DNA of 43,651 nt from Spongiactinospora rosea (GCF_003315795.1 NZ_QMEY01000042.1:1-43651); one strand, 5' to 3'; shown: positions 16,291-26,080, numbered from the stretch's first letter. Made by a program: numbers and translations. The notes: a model not told the origin generated them from the letters alone.

Positions 16291-19200
16291 CCGGGGCAAC
16301 GGGACCTGGGCATCGCGCGAGTACTCGATATGTAGTCCCCTCGAAGGCGGTGGCGACGCACCGAACGGGCCGACGCTGGCCCACGATCCGTGGCGGTCCT
16401 GCAGCTCGGGCAACGGTCGAGAACGTGCTGGAGCGGGCATCCGGCCCCCAGGCCGCAGTTCGGGAGATGCTGGGCGAGTCGGCGCTGTGGTGGAGCTGCT
16501 GCAGCGAGGCGGTTCGTGACGATCCGGCGTGGCTCGCCGGTCGCGGCTGCGAAGATCTGCACGCCTGGCTCGGGGCAACCGCGCCCGACCAAGAGCGCGC
16601 GGCTGTGATACGAGCCGATCATGCCCTCCTTCTGGCCAAAGCGCTCGTCGCGCCGAAGGGCGGTTCCGGGGAGCACGACGGCGCACTCATACGACTGCTC
16701 CAAGCGTGGGAGGACAGCGGACTACTGTGCTCCAAAGCCGCTCCTGGGCCTGCGGAGCCCTCCGGCAAGGGGCTCGCCGAACTCTCCCCCCGTCTCGCCG
16801 GCGGAATCGACACGCTCCTGCAACGGAGTCGGCAGTTGCGCCCTGCCGCGGCTTTGGACGGGTCGTCGCCGGCTGCCGAGGGACTGCTGGTGATTGCCGC
16901 GCTCATGATGGCGGGCGTCGCACCACGCGGGCGCCCTGTCGTGCGGGTTCCGGTGGTCTTCGGCCGCTCACCCGGGCGCAGCGGAGAGATCCCGGCCGTG
17001 GAGGGCGCCACCGGTGTTCTGGAACTGCGGGAGTTCGCGCCGGGACCGGCAGGGCTGTATCCCGACCCGCGGACGATGGATGGGGTGCGCAGCCCGAATG
17101 CCCGGTTCGCCTCCGCGCTGGCCACGGCTTGGCATCTGACCAATGCGCAGGCCAAAGGCCGCTGCGTGGTGTGGCGGATCATTCTGTCCGACGAGCCCTC
17201 CGCCCCGGAACGGATCGAGGGCCCCTCCCTCGGCGTTGCCTTCGCGCTCGGGCTTCGCGCCCTGCTGCGGAGCCGGCCCGCTGTGGGCCGGCTGCGAGAC
17301 ATCTTCTTCGGACCGCGCCCGCGCACCGTGGTGACCGGCGCCCTCGACATGGACGGTCGCCTGCTTCGGGTCGCGGACTTGGACGCGAAGCTGCTTGCCG
17401 CGCGCCGCAAGGGCTTCCGACTGGTGGCACCCGAGCCTAACCGGCTCGGAGTCTCGGCGGCCGCTCCCCGTTCCGGTGATGTGAGGTTTGCTGCCACCCT
17501 GCGCGATGCTGACCGGTATGCCCGGCAGTTGCGAGCTGGTCGCATCGTCGTCACAGCGCTCGTCCTCGCCGCCGTGACGACAGGGGCGTTCGCCCTCCAC
17601 CAGCGTGATCTCGCCCGGACCCAGCAACAGATCGCGCTGATCAGCCAGGTTACGGCACGAGCGGACCAGCTACGCGCCACCGATCCTTCACTCGCGGCCA
17701 GGGTCGACATCGAGGCATATCGACTAAACCCTGCCGGAGACAGCTACACACGTCTGATCGAAGACGCGAACAAGCCGCTGCCCACCGTCCTGGACGGCTT
17801 TTCCCATAGTGTCCACAAGGTGGCATTCAGCCCTGATGGCCGTATGCTCGCCGCCGCCGGCCACGACGACGCCGAAGACACAGGTATCGTGCGGTTCTGG
17901 GACATGACCAACCCGGCACATCCCGTCCCGCTCGGCGAGCCCCTTCGGGTTCCTGGCGCACCCTCGATGGTCTTCAGCCCCGCTGGAGACATACTCGTTA
18001 CATTCTCCGGCCCGCTCGGCGGCGCGGAAGTACGACTATGGGACATCACGGACCCGGCCCGTCCCCGCGCGCTCGGCACCGCCCTCCCAAATACCGCCGG
18101 CGCCACCCCGCTGGCGTTCAGCCCTGACGGGCACACGCTGGCCACCGGCACTAACAGCTACATGGAGGAACAACTGTGGGACGTGAGAGACCCCGCCCGC
18201 CCGGTCCCGCTGGGCCGACCCCTCAAGCACGCGTCCGCAGTCAACGTCGTCACGTTCAGCCCTGACAGCCGGTTCCTCGTCACCTCCTCCGTGGAGGATG
18301 GGGCACGGATGTGGAACGTCATGGACCCCGCACACCCTGTCCTGCTAGGCAAGATCTGGGGCGCTCTCAGCGTCGCGATGTTCACTCCGGACGGCCACAC
18401 CCTCGCCGTCAGCGGGGGCGCTACCGTCCAGTTGCTGAATGTGACTGACCCGACGCGTGCGGTCGCCTTGGGCGGTCCTCTGACGAGCATCCTGCGTAAC
18501 ACCCGCGCGATGGCGTTGAGTGCGGACGGCCGCATACTCGCCATCCCCGGCGAAGAGCGGACGTTCCGGCTATGGAACATCACCGACCCTGCTCATCCGT
18601 CGTCCATCGCTCCGCCCATGCCCGGCTACGACATGGCTGTCATGTCGTTTGCGCGTGACGGTCGCACAATCGCTACCACCAGCCGTGACCACCGCAGGGT
18701 GCATCTGTGGCACCTGCCCACCGCACTGGTGACCGGCCACACAAAGGTCGTCACCTCGACTGTGCCCGCTCCCAATGCCCGCATCCTCGCCTCCGCCTCC
18801 GCCGACAACACCGTGCGACTGTGGAACACCTCCGACCCAGCGCACCCCACCCCCCTCAGCATGATCACAGGCTTCCGCAACACCGTCATTTCTTTGGCGT
18901 TCAGCCCCGACAGCCGCACCCTGGCCACCCTCCCCAATGGCGAGAGACGCGTGATCCTCTGGAACCTTGATGAACCGACCAAGCCTGCCGTCCTCTCACA
19001 AATCAACTTCCCCCTGGGTGCTGGAACCGGCGTATCGTCGGTGGGGTTCAGTCCCGACGGACAGACCCTCGCCACCGCCATCAGCACCGTCGTCGTCGAC
19101 GGCGAACACAGCGTGCGTCTCTGGGACGTGTCGGACCCCGTCCACCCCCGGCCACGCGGCAAACCGATCCTCACTGATGCCGACAGCACCAGCAGCTGGA

Positions 19201-19820
19201 TGCAGACCAGCTTCGTCTTCAGCTCCGATGGGCACACCCTGGTCATCGCTGGTCGCTATACATCCAACACGGTGCAGTTGTGGGACGTGACCGATCCGGA
19301 CCACCCGATCCGCTCCGGGCCGCCCATCACCGGCGGCGCACGGTTGATGGCACTCAGCCCGGACGGGAACACCCTAGCCACGGTCAGCGCAACCTTGATC
19401 ATTAACGGCCCGGGAGCCGGCGATATCAAGCTGTGGGACATCTCCGACCACAACCACCCCATGCTCCTCGGGCCGCCGCTGACCGGCTACACCAGCGATG
19501 TCACCGCCCTGGCCTTCAGTCCCGACGGGCACACCCTCGCCACCAGCGGAGACGGTGTGCGCCTCTGGAACGTCACGGACCCGGCCCACCCTTCGGCGAT
19601 CGGCCACCCCCTCGCCATCAGCACTGCCGAACTCACCTCACTGGCATACGTCCCCAACAGCCAGACCCTCGCCATCGGCGGACGGGACAGCACGGTTCGA
19701 TTGTGGCCGACAGCAGTGGACGTGAGCGTCCGACAGATCTGCGCCAACACCGACACCCCGACCCGCCCGCAGTGGCAGCGCTACCTGCCCGCGCTCCCCT
19801 ACCACTCCAAATGCGGGTGA
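16287..19820 (+). CDS. Lon-like (S16) peptidase domain - membrane helix - WD40 repeat protein
   Basis: 1177 residues, third gene of the operon. Residues 1-240 are helical and unrecognised. Residues about 290-400 resemble the Lon proteolytic domain: EGPSLGVAFALGL (Ser314 at the place of the Lon nucleophile in GPSAG), VVTGALDMDGRLLRVADL (compare TGE..L.G.VLPIGG) and DAKLLAARRKG (Lys368, as in EKLLAAHR). The Ser-Lys spacing is 54 residues against 43 in E. coli Lon, with the extra ones between GLRALL and VVTG. There is no AAA+ domain. A helix (about 420-437) is followed by a charged linker and about 14 WD40 repeats (505-1165), many ending LW(D/N)VTDPAHP, enough for two propellers. No signal peptide: the peptidase domain should face the cytoplasm and, with a single helix, the propellers outside, or the reverse. 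Confidence 0.8.
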   Translation: MTGATGPGHRASTRYVVPSKAVATHRTGRRWPTIRGGPAARATVENVLERASGPQAAVREMLGESALWWSCCSEAVRDDPAWLAGRGCEDLHAWLGATAPDQERAAVIRADHALLLAKALVAPKGGSGEHDGALIRLLQAWEDSGLLCSKAAPGPAEPSGKGLAELSPRLAGGIDTLLQRSRQLRPAAALDGSSPAAEGLLVIAALMMAGVAPRGRPVVRVPVVFGRSPGRSGEIPAVEGATGVLELREFAPGPAGLYPDPRTMDGVRSPNARFASALATAWHLTNAQAKGRCVVWRIILSDEPSAPERIEGPSLGVAFALGLRALLRSRPAVGRLRDIFFGPRPRTVVTGALDMDGRLLRVADLDAKLLAARRKGFRLVAPEPNRLGVSAAAPRSGDVRFAATLRDADRYARQLRAGRIVVTALVLAAVTTGAFALHQRDLARTQQQIALISQVTARADQLRATDPSLAARVDIEAYRLNPAGDSYTRLIEDANKPLPTVLDGFSHSVHKVAFSPDGRMLAAAGHDDAEDTGIVRFWDMTNPAHPVPLGEPLRVPGAPSMVFSPAGDILVTFSGPLGGAEVRLWDITDPARPRALGTALPNTAGATPLAFSPDGHTLATGTNSYMEEQLWDVRDPARPVPLGRPLKHASAVNVVTFSPDSRFLVTSSVEDGARMWNVMDPAHPVLLGKIWGALSVAMFTPDGHTLAVSGGATVQLLNVTDPTRAVALGGPLTSILRNTRAMALSADGRILAIPGEERTFRLWNITDPAHPSSIAPPMPGYDMAVMSFARDGRTIATTSRDHRRVHLWHLPTALVTGHTKVVTSTVPAPNARILASASADNTVRLWNTSDPAHPTPLSMITGFRNTVISLAFSPDSRTLATLPNGERRVILWNLDEPTKPAVLSQINFPLGAGTGVSSVGFSPDGQTLATAISTVVVDGEHSVRLWDVSDPVHPRPRGKPILTDADSTSSWMQTSFVFSSDGHTLVIAGRYTSNTVQLWDVTDPDHPIRSGPPITGGARLMALSPDGNTLATVSATLIINGPGAGDIKLWDISDHNHPMLLGPPLTGYTSDVTALAFSPDGHTLATSGDGVRLWNVTDPAHPSAIGHPLAISTAELTSLAYVPNSQTLAIGGRDSTVRLWPTAVDVSVRQICANTDTPTRPQWQRYLPALPYHSKCG

Positions 19821-19842
19821 GGGGGAATGAGGTTGCGCGGGT

Positions 19843-20250
19843 GTTCACCCCGCCGAGGCCGCACGCCGGCTGGGCATCGACAAGCACGTCTACCTGATCG
19901 GCTGGCGCAGCCACGACGAGCTGCCCGCAGGACTGGCCCGCGTCGACCTCATGGCCGCCCCAGCGATCAACGAAAGCTTCGGCATGGTCTACATCGAGGC
20001 GACGGCGTGCGGCGTGCCGCCGATCGCCACCAGCACCGGCGGGCCCGCCACCCTCATCACCGGCCATGGCGCCCACGCAGACGGCTGGCTCATACCCCCC
20101 ACGACGTCGGAGCGCCCGCTGGGCGGCCAAGGGGTTGCAGCACGTGCGCCACCACCATGCCTGGCCGAGGGCTACAGATTCCTCAGGAGCAGGCCGGGCA
20201 TGGTGGTCAGGGGTCTCGGCGATGGTGCGGAGCCCTCTCCCGGATGAGCT
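19843..20250 (+). pseudogene. GT4-type glycosyltransferase, C-terminal fragment
   Basis: The frame encodes part of the donor-binding domain of a group 1 glycosyltransferase: HVYLIGWRSHDELPAGLARV, then ESFGMVYIEATACGVPPIA (the family's E.FG...EA..CG.P motif) and STGGPATLI. There is no N-terminal domain and no start; the frame begins right after the WD40 gene stop and loses similarity near 20110. It is a piece of a gene rather than a working enzyme, and its codon use is typical of the region. Confidence 0.72.
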
Positions 20251-20291
20251 GACGCTAGCCGCCCGCGGCTCCTTGTGACAAAGTCATGGAT

Positions 20292-20510
20292 CTAGGCATT
20301 GAACAGCAGCTCCTCGCCCACCACGCGTTCCAGGACGCGGATGGCCTTGACCACCGGGGGGATCGCGACCCAGGAAACCTCCCGCGTCTCGCCCTGGGAC
20401 TGGTGGTTGCCGTCGCTGTCGCGGGCGGTCTTGAAGATCTGGCCGTGGATCAGGTGCCGGCCTGATCCCGATTCCGAGCAGGCGCCGTTGCGCAGGGCCA
20501 GGACTACTGC
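20292..20510 (-). pseudogene. tyrosine-type integrase fragment
   Basis: About 70 codons without a start resemble the middle part of long actinobacterial site-specific recombinases: VLALRNGACSESGSGRHLIH, GQIFKTARDSDGNHQSQGE, then WVAIPPVVKAIRVLERVVGE and a stop. These segments (a variable beta region and the helix before the box II part) normally precede the His-x-x-Arg and Tyr catalytic residues, which are absent. It suggests that an integrative element once lay here. Confidence 0.55.
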
Positions 20511-20579
20511 CGGGAGGGGACATTTAACCGTGCGCTATTCGCCCTCGGGATGTCGATATGGCCTGCGCAACGACGTGGG

Positions 20580-21875
20580 TCAACTGGAGGCAGTACCCGT
20601 GATGCGATGCACCTGGCGAAGGGAGCGTTGCAGCAGGCTTCGCGGCCGTAGCGCGTCGCCTGTGTGGAGAAGGTAGCTTGCGGCTGGTTCGGCCTGGAGG
20701 ATGGCATCCCGCTTGTCCTGGACACTGCGGCGCAAGCCGATAAGGCCAATTGCTGCGGACGTAGTTGCCGCGATAACGGGGTGTCCGGCAAGAAGCGCAC
20801 CACCGCCGAGCACCGCAACACCGGCGGGGATCTCGGTCTTCACATTGATAGCCATGGTCGCCGCATCCAGTCCCAGGGTTTTCATCTGCTTGCGCAGGTC
20901 GGCCAATGGCCGGGCGAATCGGTTGGCCACGGTGCTCTCCAGATAACTGGTGAGCATGACTGTGTCGCGGATCTCCGTAAGGTCTCCAAGTTCGGCGGCG
21001 ACCTGATCCACCTGCATGCCGAAGGCGATGAACTCGTTTCCGTAGCGGCGGCGGAGTTCGACGATTTTCTCGACTGGTACCGCCGAGAGGCCCCGTGGTA
21101 TGACCAGGTTAAGTGCGAGGTAGGCGATGGTCTGGGCGATCTCTCTCCGCTCTGCGGGACCATGTGCGGGCGGAGGGCTGGTCAGAGCGGCTTCTATATG
21201 ATCCGCGTCCCAGTTTCCGGACGCGACGTAGGCGCCTGATATATCGGTAATCGGCTGCAGCTTGTTGGCCCGGGCGAACTCGTGGGCCAGCATGCTCTTG
21301 TAGACCCTGACAAGACGTGAATCCAAGATGGCCCAGCGGTGCCACCCCAAGTCCCAGGTGTCCGCTGTGGGCCCCTCCACCCGCTGATGCAAGGGCAGCT
21401 CGCGTGCGGCCGGCGTAGTAAATGACGCACCGAGTCCATAGGCAAAGCCCTGCTCCGACAGCAGAGTCCGCAGCCGTGGTGCGACCTCGTCCCTGTGGAG
21501 AGGGGCGGCTACTGTGGACGGGTCTATTGCTGTTCCTGCCCGGAACAGTCGCAGTGGTGCCAACGACGGCCGCGACAGGGCATCCTCGAAGGAACGAGCC
21601 ACAGCCTGCACCGAAGCCCCTGGAGGAACTCGTTCGACGACGCCGAGTTCCTCTGTGAGCACTCGCATGGTGTAGGCGACATCCCTGGTGAGTGCGTGCA
21701 CTGGCACCGTCGGATGGCTGCGCGGGCGGGCCATGTAGTCAGCGAGGTCATCGCTCGCAGGCACCAGACGCACGATCTTGGGCCAGTACAAGGCCATCGC
21801 TTTCAGCCAGCTGTCATCACGCATGCGGAAGAAGGGGTAGTAGAGGCCATGTGCCGGGATCGCTCCGCCCGTCAT
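20580..21875 (-). CDS. DUF6236-family protein
   Basis: A 431-residue protein. It starts MTGGAIPAHGLYYPFFRMRD and continues DSWLKAMALYWPKIVRLVPA, the typical opening of the DUF6236 family (GLYYPF...D..WLK..ALYW..I.RIVP). A mostly helical middle has DTWDLGWHRWAILDSRLVRVY and EFARANKLQPITD. Near residues 350-390 a glycine/alanine-rich hydrophobic stretch (AGVAVLGGGALLAGHPVIA) may enter the membrane. The function of the family is unknown; members often lie among defence or mobile genes. ATG 21875 directly abuts a broken WD40 gene on the other strand. It appears intact and is monocistronic. Confidence 0.75.
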   Translation of the reverse strand: MTGGAIPAHGLYYPFFRMRDDSWLKAMALYWPKIVRLVPASDDLADYMARPRSHPTVPVHALTRDVAYTMRVLTEELGVVERVPPGASVQAVARSFEDALSRPSLAPLRLFRAGTAIDPSTVAAPLHRDEVAPRLRTLLSEQGFAYGLGASFTTPAARELPLHQRVEGPTADTWDLGWHRWAILDSRLVRVYKSMLAHEFARANKLQPITDISGAYVASGNWDADHIEAALTSPPPAHGPAERREIAQTIAYLALNLVIPRGLSAVPVEKIVELRRRYGNEFIAFGMQVDQVAAELGDLTEIRDTVMLTSYLESTVANRFARPLADLRKQMKTLGLDAATMAINVKTEIPAGVAVLGGGALLAGHPVIAATTSAAIGLIGLRRSVQDKRDAILQAEPAASYLLHTGDALRPRSLLQRSLRQVHRITGTASS

Positions 21876-22345
21876 GGCACGACGATACGGTCATCGACAA
21901 TCTGGTGCACGGCAGATACAAGCGGCCGCGCGTCCGCGGCGGGCCGTCCGCGCTGGCGTTCCGGCCCGACGGCAAGGAACTGGCGGTCGGTGGCGGAAGT
22001 GGAAGGGTGCAGTTGTGGGATGTCACCGACCCGCATCGGCCCATCTGGCGCGCGGAGACACCTGCGGCCAATCTGACCGACATCACCTTGTTGCCCTATG
22101 ACTCCGGCGGCCGGACGCTGTACCTCGCCGACAACGCGTACGTCGTTCGATGGGACACCGGATCGGCCACCGTGCCGATGACCATGGGGACGGTGTTCCG
22201 GCAGTACGTCTGGCGGATCGCCGTCAGCCGGTCGAGCGCGACCATGGCACGTGTCGCACCGCGTGCCGGACCCCTGGATCGTACGCGTGTGCCATCGCGG
22301 GCGGCGGGCTCGATGAGGACTCCTGGACGTCGTTCGTGCCGACGA
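21876..22345 (+). pseudogene. WD40-repeat protein fragment
   Basis: A start-less frame with one clear WD40 blade, SALAFRPDGKELAVGGGSGR followed by VQLWDVTDPHRPIWRAETP, and a second degenerate one (TLYLADNAYVVRWDTGSATV). After about 22230 the coding signal fades. The LWDVTDP(H/A)RP signature is the same as in the 16287 protein, so this is a remnant of a related WD40 gene. Nothing of an effector domain is visible. Confidence 0.65.
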
Positions 22346-22551
22346 TGACCTACCGGAGGACGTGCCCATGAATGCCGGCACCTGTTCATGTCAGAGATCG
22401 TCCCCGCGCCATGAGGTCTGCCACACCATCTCAGATGCAGATTCAGCCCGATAAGGGTTGCCAATATTGTCCATCTACTGGACTCCGGCGGGCTGACACC
22501 TACCCTGGAGAAGGCCTAGCGCATTCCCTTTTGAGCATCTCAGAGGTGCCG

Positions 22552-25467
22552 ATGCCCGTTTCCCGCCGGCGGCCGCGCATACCGGCCGTGGTAAGTGTCT
22601 TTATGCTCGTCCTCTCCATTGGGGTGGCACAGGGGTATCCGGCGATGCCTGTGATGGCGGCTGAAGGGGAGATCTGCCGTCTGGCCGTCACGGTGACCGT
22701 CGGCCATGACGGGATTCACAACGACTCCACCGAGTTCATTCAGTTGGCCGGGCAGCAGTTGCTGTTCGAGGACTCCAACGGTGATGGCGAGATCGATGAA
22801 GAACCGCTGCGGCCCTACCATCGTGGCGGCACAGGCGATGAGCGGCACGCCGTCTTCAGCTGGAATCTCATCGCGCGCCCATGTATCCCGCAGGAGCGTT
22901 CCCGCGACGGGTTCGTCTTGATCCATGACCCCCAAGCCGCTGACTTCGAGGCGGACAACTGGAATTTGGCCGGCCTGAGGATCGTGGAACGAGACACCGA
23001 TGTCGTCTTGTACGACCACTTCGTGCCCGACCCCGATGGCAACGGCGGCCTGACCCGGTTTAAGAAGAACGAGCAGCAGACCTGGAGCACCCTCGACGGC
23101 GACGTGGACGGCGACGGCATAACCGACCGTGTCGAGCGCTTCGGGATCGTCCGGGCCGACGGCGTCGATGCCTGGTTGCCGGCCAACGGCGCTGACCCCT
23201 GCCGCAAGACGATCGCGGTGGAGGTGGACTGGCTGCAGGACAGGGTCATGCCCATCTCCCATCAGCCCAGCCCGGGAGTGATGCAAGAAGCTCGGCAAAT
23301 GTTCGCGCGCGCACCCGTGCAACCCATCTCGTTCTGCCCCTACATCGACACCTTGCCCCCCGGGGGCGTACAACTGCTCGTTCACGAGGACGACGGCATC
23401 GAGGTCGATCGGACCGACCGGGTGGCGGCTTTGTACCCACGCTCCGGCGACCGGCCCTTTGACCGGTACCGTCAGCAGTTCTTCACCCCGGGAAGAAGCG
23501 GCGTGTTCCACTACAACCTGTGGGGGTTCCAGATCGACGCTGCTGCCAGCGGACTGTGCTGCGTGGGGCTACGCACGGAGGACTTCCTGGTGGCCATGGG
23601 CCCGGAGGTCGACCCACCGGTACGCCTGCAAAGCGCGGTCTTCGCCCACGAACTGGGCCATGCCCTGGGCCTGGGGCACGGCGGCGCCGACCAGGTCCAC
23701 TACAAGCCGAACTACCTGTCGATCATGAACTACCGCTACGGCCATGTGGGAATACCGGACTTCAGCGACTGGAAGGCAGCGGTGGCCACCATCGGCGAGG
23801 CCGCCTCGTCCTCGCAGCTGCGGGAGGCCCTGAGAGTGGTGAGCACGCTCGACTATTCCCATGAGGAGTTGCCGACCTTGGATCGCCACGCCCTGATCGA
23901 GAGAGAGGGTGTGGGCGCCAGGAGGGACGTCATCGCGGCCTGGTGGGACAACGACGCGGTCCTGCGCGTGGGAGACGCCTCCGGGTCCTTGGACTGGAAG
24001 GCCAACGGATCGATCGACGCGAACACGGTCGCCGTCGACATCAACGGGCAGGCACATCGCTGCATCACCGGGCAGGATCCCGACCCCGGTCGCGGGATGA
24101 ACGACCTGGAATCGACCCGGATGGGTGACGACGTCATTCTGAACACCGCGATCTACGCTGGTCTCAACGCCTACTGCGACTCCACTGCGGCCGCCACCGA
24201 CACCGCATCCCAGACGCGCGACTACAGCAACGACGTTGCCGCTGGATTGCTCGGGGCCGACGACTGGCACCGGGCGAAGATCCACATCTCGGGTACGGCG
24301 GGGCCGAACACAGGTCCCGGCGATCCCATGGGGTTGATCATCGAGCCGAGCGCGGCAGAACTGCTGGCCCGGACGGATGAACTGATGGAGGCGATGGTCG
24401 CCGCCACCGGCCCGACGCCGTCCACACCCCGCTGGGGGTATGTCTACATGAACCGCGCGACGCCCGCCGAGGCGCCGCTCGGCGTACCCACCTTGCTGGA
24501 CAACGCCTTCCAGTGGAGCACCGCCGCCACCGGGTCTGGTTGGGCCGGTGTCGTCACCCACCTCGCGACCGGCGAGTACGAGGTGCGCCTCCCCGGCCTC
24601 GGCGGCGCAGGAGGCATCACGCACGTCACCCCGTTCCGCACCAACAACACCGGCCGGGTCTGCGCCGTGCGGCAGTACCGGAGGGACGGCGCCGACCAGG
24701 TCATCCGGGTGGGCTGCGCCGACCGGAACGGCGCACCGGCCGACTGGTGGTTCACCCTCTTCTACGCCGCACCCGCCACCGGGCAGGGACCGTACGCCAC
24801 GCTGCGCTACGAGGCGCCGGGCGGCACCGCGAGCCTGCCCATGGTGGTCAACGACGGGACCTACAACTCCGCCGGACGGGTCAACCGGGTGATCCGCGAG
24901 GGCGTCGGCCGCTACCGCGCCGTACTGACCGGCACGGCCTTCGCGGCCGATGACGGACACGTGCAGGTCAGCCAATACGGCTCGGGTGCCCCGGCGCACT
25001 GCAACGCGCATGCGCGCACGCCCGTGGGCGACGGCTTGGATGTGAGCATCACCTGTCATGCGGTCACCTCCTCGGCCACACCGCAACCGGTGGACACGCC
25101 CTGGCTGTTGTCGTACGTGGCCAGGGCCGGACTGCATGGCGATCGGACGATTCCCGCCGCGTACGCGCAGATCACCGGGGATCCCGCCCATCTGGTGGAC
25201 AGCTCCCGCTCCTGGTCGAGCACCGGGCAAAGCCCGGCAGCCGTCCGCCTCGGAACGGGCAACTATCGGGTCAGCTGGGAGACTGTCGGCAAGTACGGCG
25301 GTAGCGTCCAGATCACCGGCACCGGCAGTGACGGCTCCTCCTGTCACCTGGGCAACATCGGCGATTACGCGGCCCCACCGCGCGTGGCCATCGACATCTG
25401 GTGCTACAACGCGGCCGGCCTGCCAGCAGACGCCCCGTTCGCGGTCGCCTACGTACGCCGTCCCTGA
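22552..25467 (+). CDS. secreted metzincin-type zinc metalloprotease with triplicated C-terminal domain
   Basis: A 971-residue exported protein. Signal peptide about 1-34 (basic start, then VVSVFMLVLSIGVAQG). Two acidic, calcium-binding-like loops occur: EDSNGDGEIDEE and DGDVDGDGITDRVE. The catalytic zinc motif is HELGHALGLGH (366-376, the full HExxHxxGxxH) and SIMNY (390-394) is the Met-turn, so the fold is metzincin-like. The C-terminal third has three related beta-rich modules of about 115 residues, each with one pair of cysteines and a YRV/YEV...G...HV..(T/S) pattern (starting near 24430, 24780 and 25130). ATG 22552 has GAGG 5 nt upstream; the open frame upstream lacks coding character. 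Role: extracellular degradation of an unknown protein. Confidence 0.85.
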   Translation: MPVSRRRPRIPAVVSVFMLVLSIGVAQGYPAMPVMAAEGEICRLAVTVTVGHDGIHNDSTEFIQLAGQQLLFEDSNGDGEIDEEPLRPYHRGGTGDERHAVFSWNLIARPCIPQERSRDGFVLIHDPQAADFEADNWNLAGLRIVERDTDVVLYDHFVPDPDGNGGLTRFKKNEQQTWSTLDGDVDGDGITDRVERFGIVRADGVDAWLPANGADPCRKTIAVEVDWLQDRVMPISHQPSPGVMQEARQMFARAPVQPISFCPYIDTLPPGGVQLLVHEDDGIEVDRTDRVAALYPRSGDRPFDRYRQQFFTPGRSGVFHYNLWGFQIDAAASGLCCVGLRTEDFLVAMGPEVDPPVRLQSAVFAHELGHALGLGHGGADQVHYKPNYLSIMNYRYGHVGIPDFSDWKAAVATIGEAASSSQLREALRVVSTLDYSHEELPTLDRHALIEREGVGARRDVIAAWWDNDAVLRVGDASGSLDWKANGSIDANTVAVDINGQAHRCITGQDPDPGRGMNDLESTRMGDDVILNTAIYAGLNAYCDSTAAATDTASQTRDYSNDVAAGLLGADDWHRAKIHISGTAGPNTGPGDPMGLIIEPSAAELLARTDELMEAMVAATGPTPSTPRWGYVYMNRATPAEAPLGVPTLLDNAFQWSTAATGSGWAGVVTHLATGEYEVRLPGLGGAGGITHVTPFRTNNTGRVCAVRQYRRDGADQVIRVGCADRNGAPADWWFTLFYAAPATGQGPYATLRYEAPGGTASLPMVVNDGTYNSAGRVNRVIREGVGRYRAVLTGTAFAADDGHVQVSQYGSGAPAHCNAHARTPVGDGLDVSITCHAVTSSATPQPVDTPWLLSYVARAGLHGDRTIPAAYAQITGDPAHLVDSSRSWSSTGQSPAAVRLGTGNYRVSWETVGKYGGSVQITGTGSDGSSCHLGNIGDYAAPPRVAIDIWCYNAAGLPADAPFAVAYVRRP

Positions 25468-25488
25468 AATCTGCCGTCCCTGAAATCT
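25457..25488. repeat. 16-bp tandem duplication across a stop codon
   Basis: GCCGTCCCTGAAATCT occurs twice head to tail. The metalloprotease stop (TGA, 25465-25467) is in the first copy, so the second is untranslated. It looks like a recent slippage event. The following 290 bp up to the ISL3 end show no recognisable gene. Confidence 0.9.
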
Positions 25489-25776
25489 AAGGAAGGACCT
25501 GCGAGCCCATCGCCCACCCGCACAGGCTACTCAGCGGCCGGAGTCCTCCTCCGGGAGAAGACCTCGAAGGCACCGCTCCTCAATCCACCGGCCGGGCCGG
25601 GCACACCTTCCGCTCCGGGCAATGACAGCGATGCGCAGAGCGCAGACGAGAACGCGGCCGGGGAGCACGGCCGATCACCGGCCGGGCCGCCTCCGGCACC
25701 GCAGGCGGCCGAGCGAGGCATTGATCATGCCCTCGTTCGGCTGGCCGTCTGCCGGGTAGGGACTGTACGGTTTTTC

Positions 25777-26080
25777 GGCTCTGTCGCAGATTCGGTGGTG
25801 ACGTATGGCGCTGTCGACTCACGCTGGGGCATGGCCACTGCCAATGAGCTCGTACAGACCGTATTCGCAGGATTATCACCGCTGGTGGTGGAAGACGTCA
25901 CGGACGAGGGCGAGCAGATCCGGGTACACGCGCGAACCCCGAACGGCTACGCCGCCTGCCCCGACTGCGGGACCGAGACAACCCGCGTGCACGGCTACCA
26001 CCAGCGCACCGTGACCGACGTCCCCCTCGATGCCCGCCGCGTGCTGATCGTGGTGCGGATCCGCCGCCTGCTCTGGGGCG
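25777..26080 (+). mobile_element. ISL3-family element, left-end fragment with truncated transposase
   Basis: The sequence GGCTCTGTCGCAGA at 25777 fits an ISL3 left terminal repeat. From ATG 25831 the frame encodes the N-terminal zinc-ribbon domain of an ISL3 transposase (ACPDCGTETTRVHGYHQRTV, then DVPLDARRVLIVVRIRRLLW); the partner cysteine pair and the catalytic DDE domain are gone, because unrelated sequence begins after about 26078. Just beyond, TGATCG-TTCCC occurs twice (26122-26133 and 26144-26155). Confidence 0.72.
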
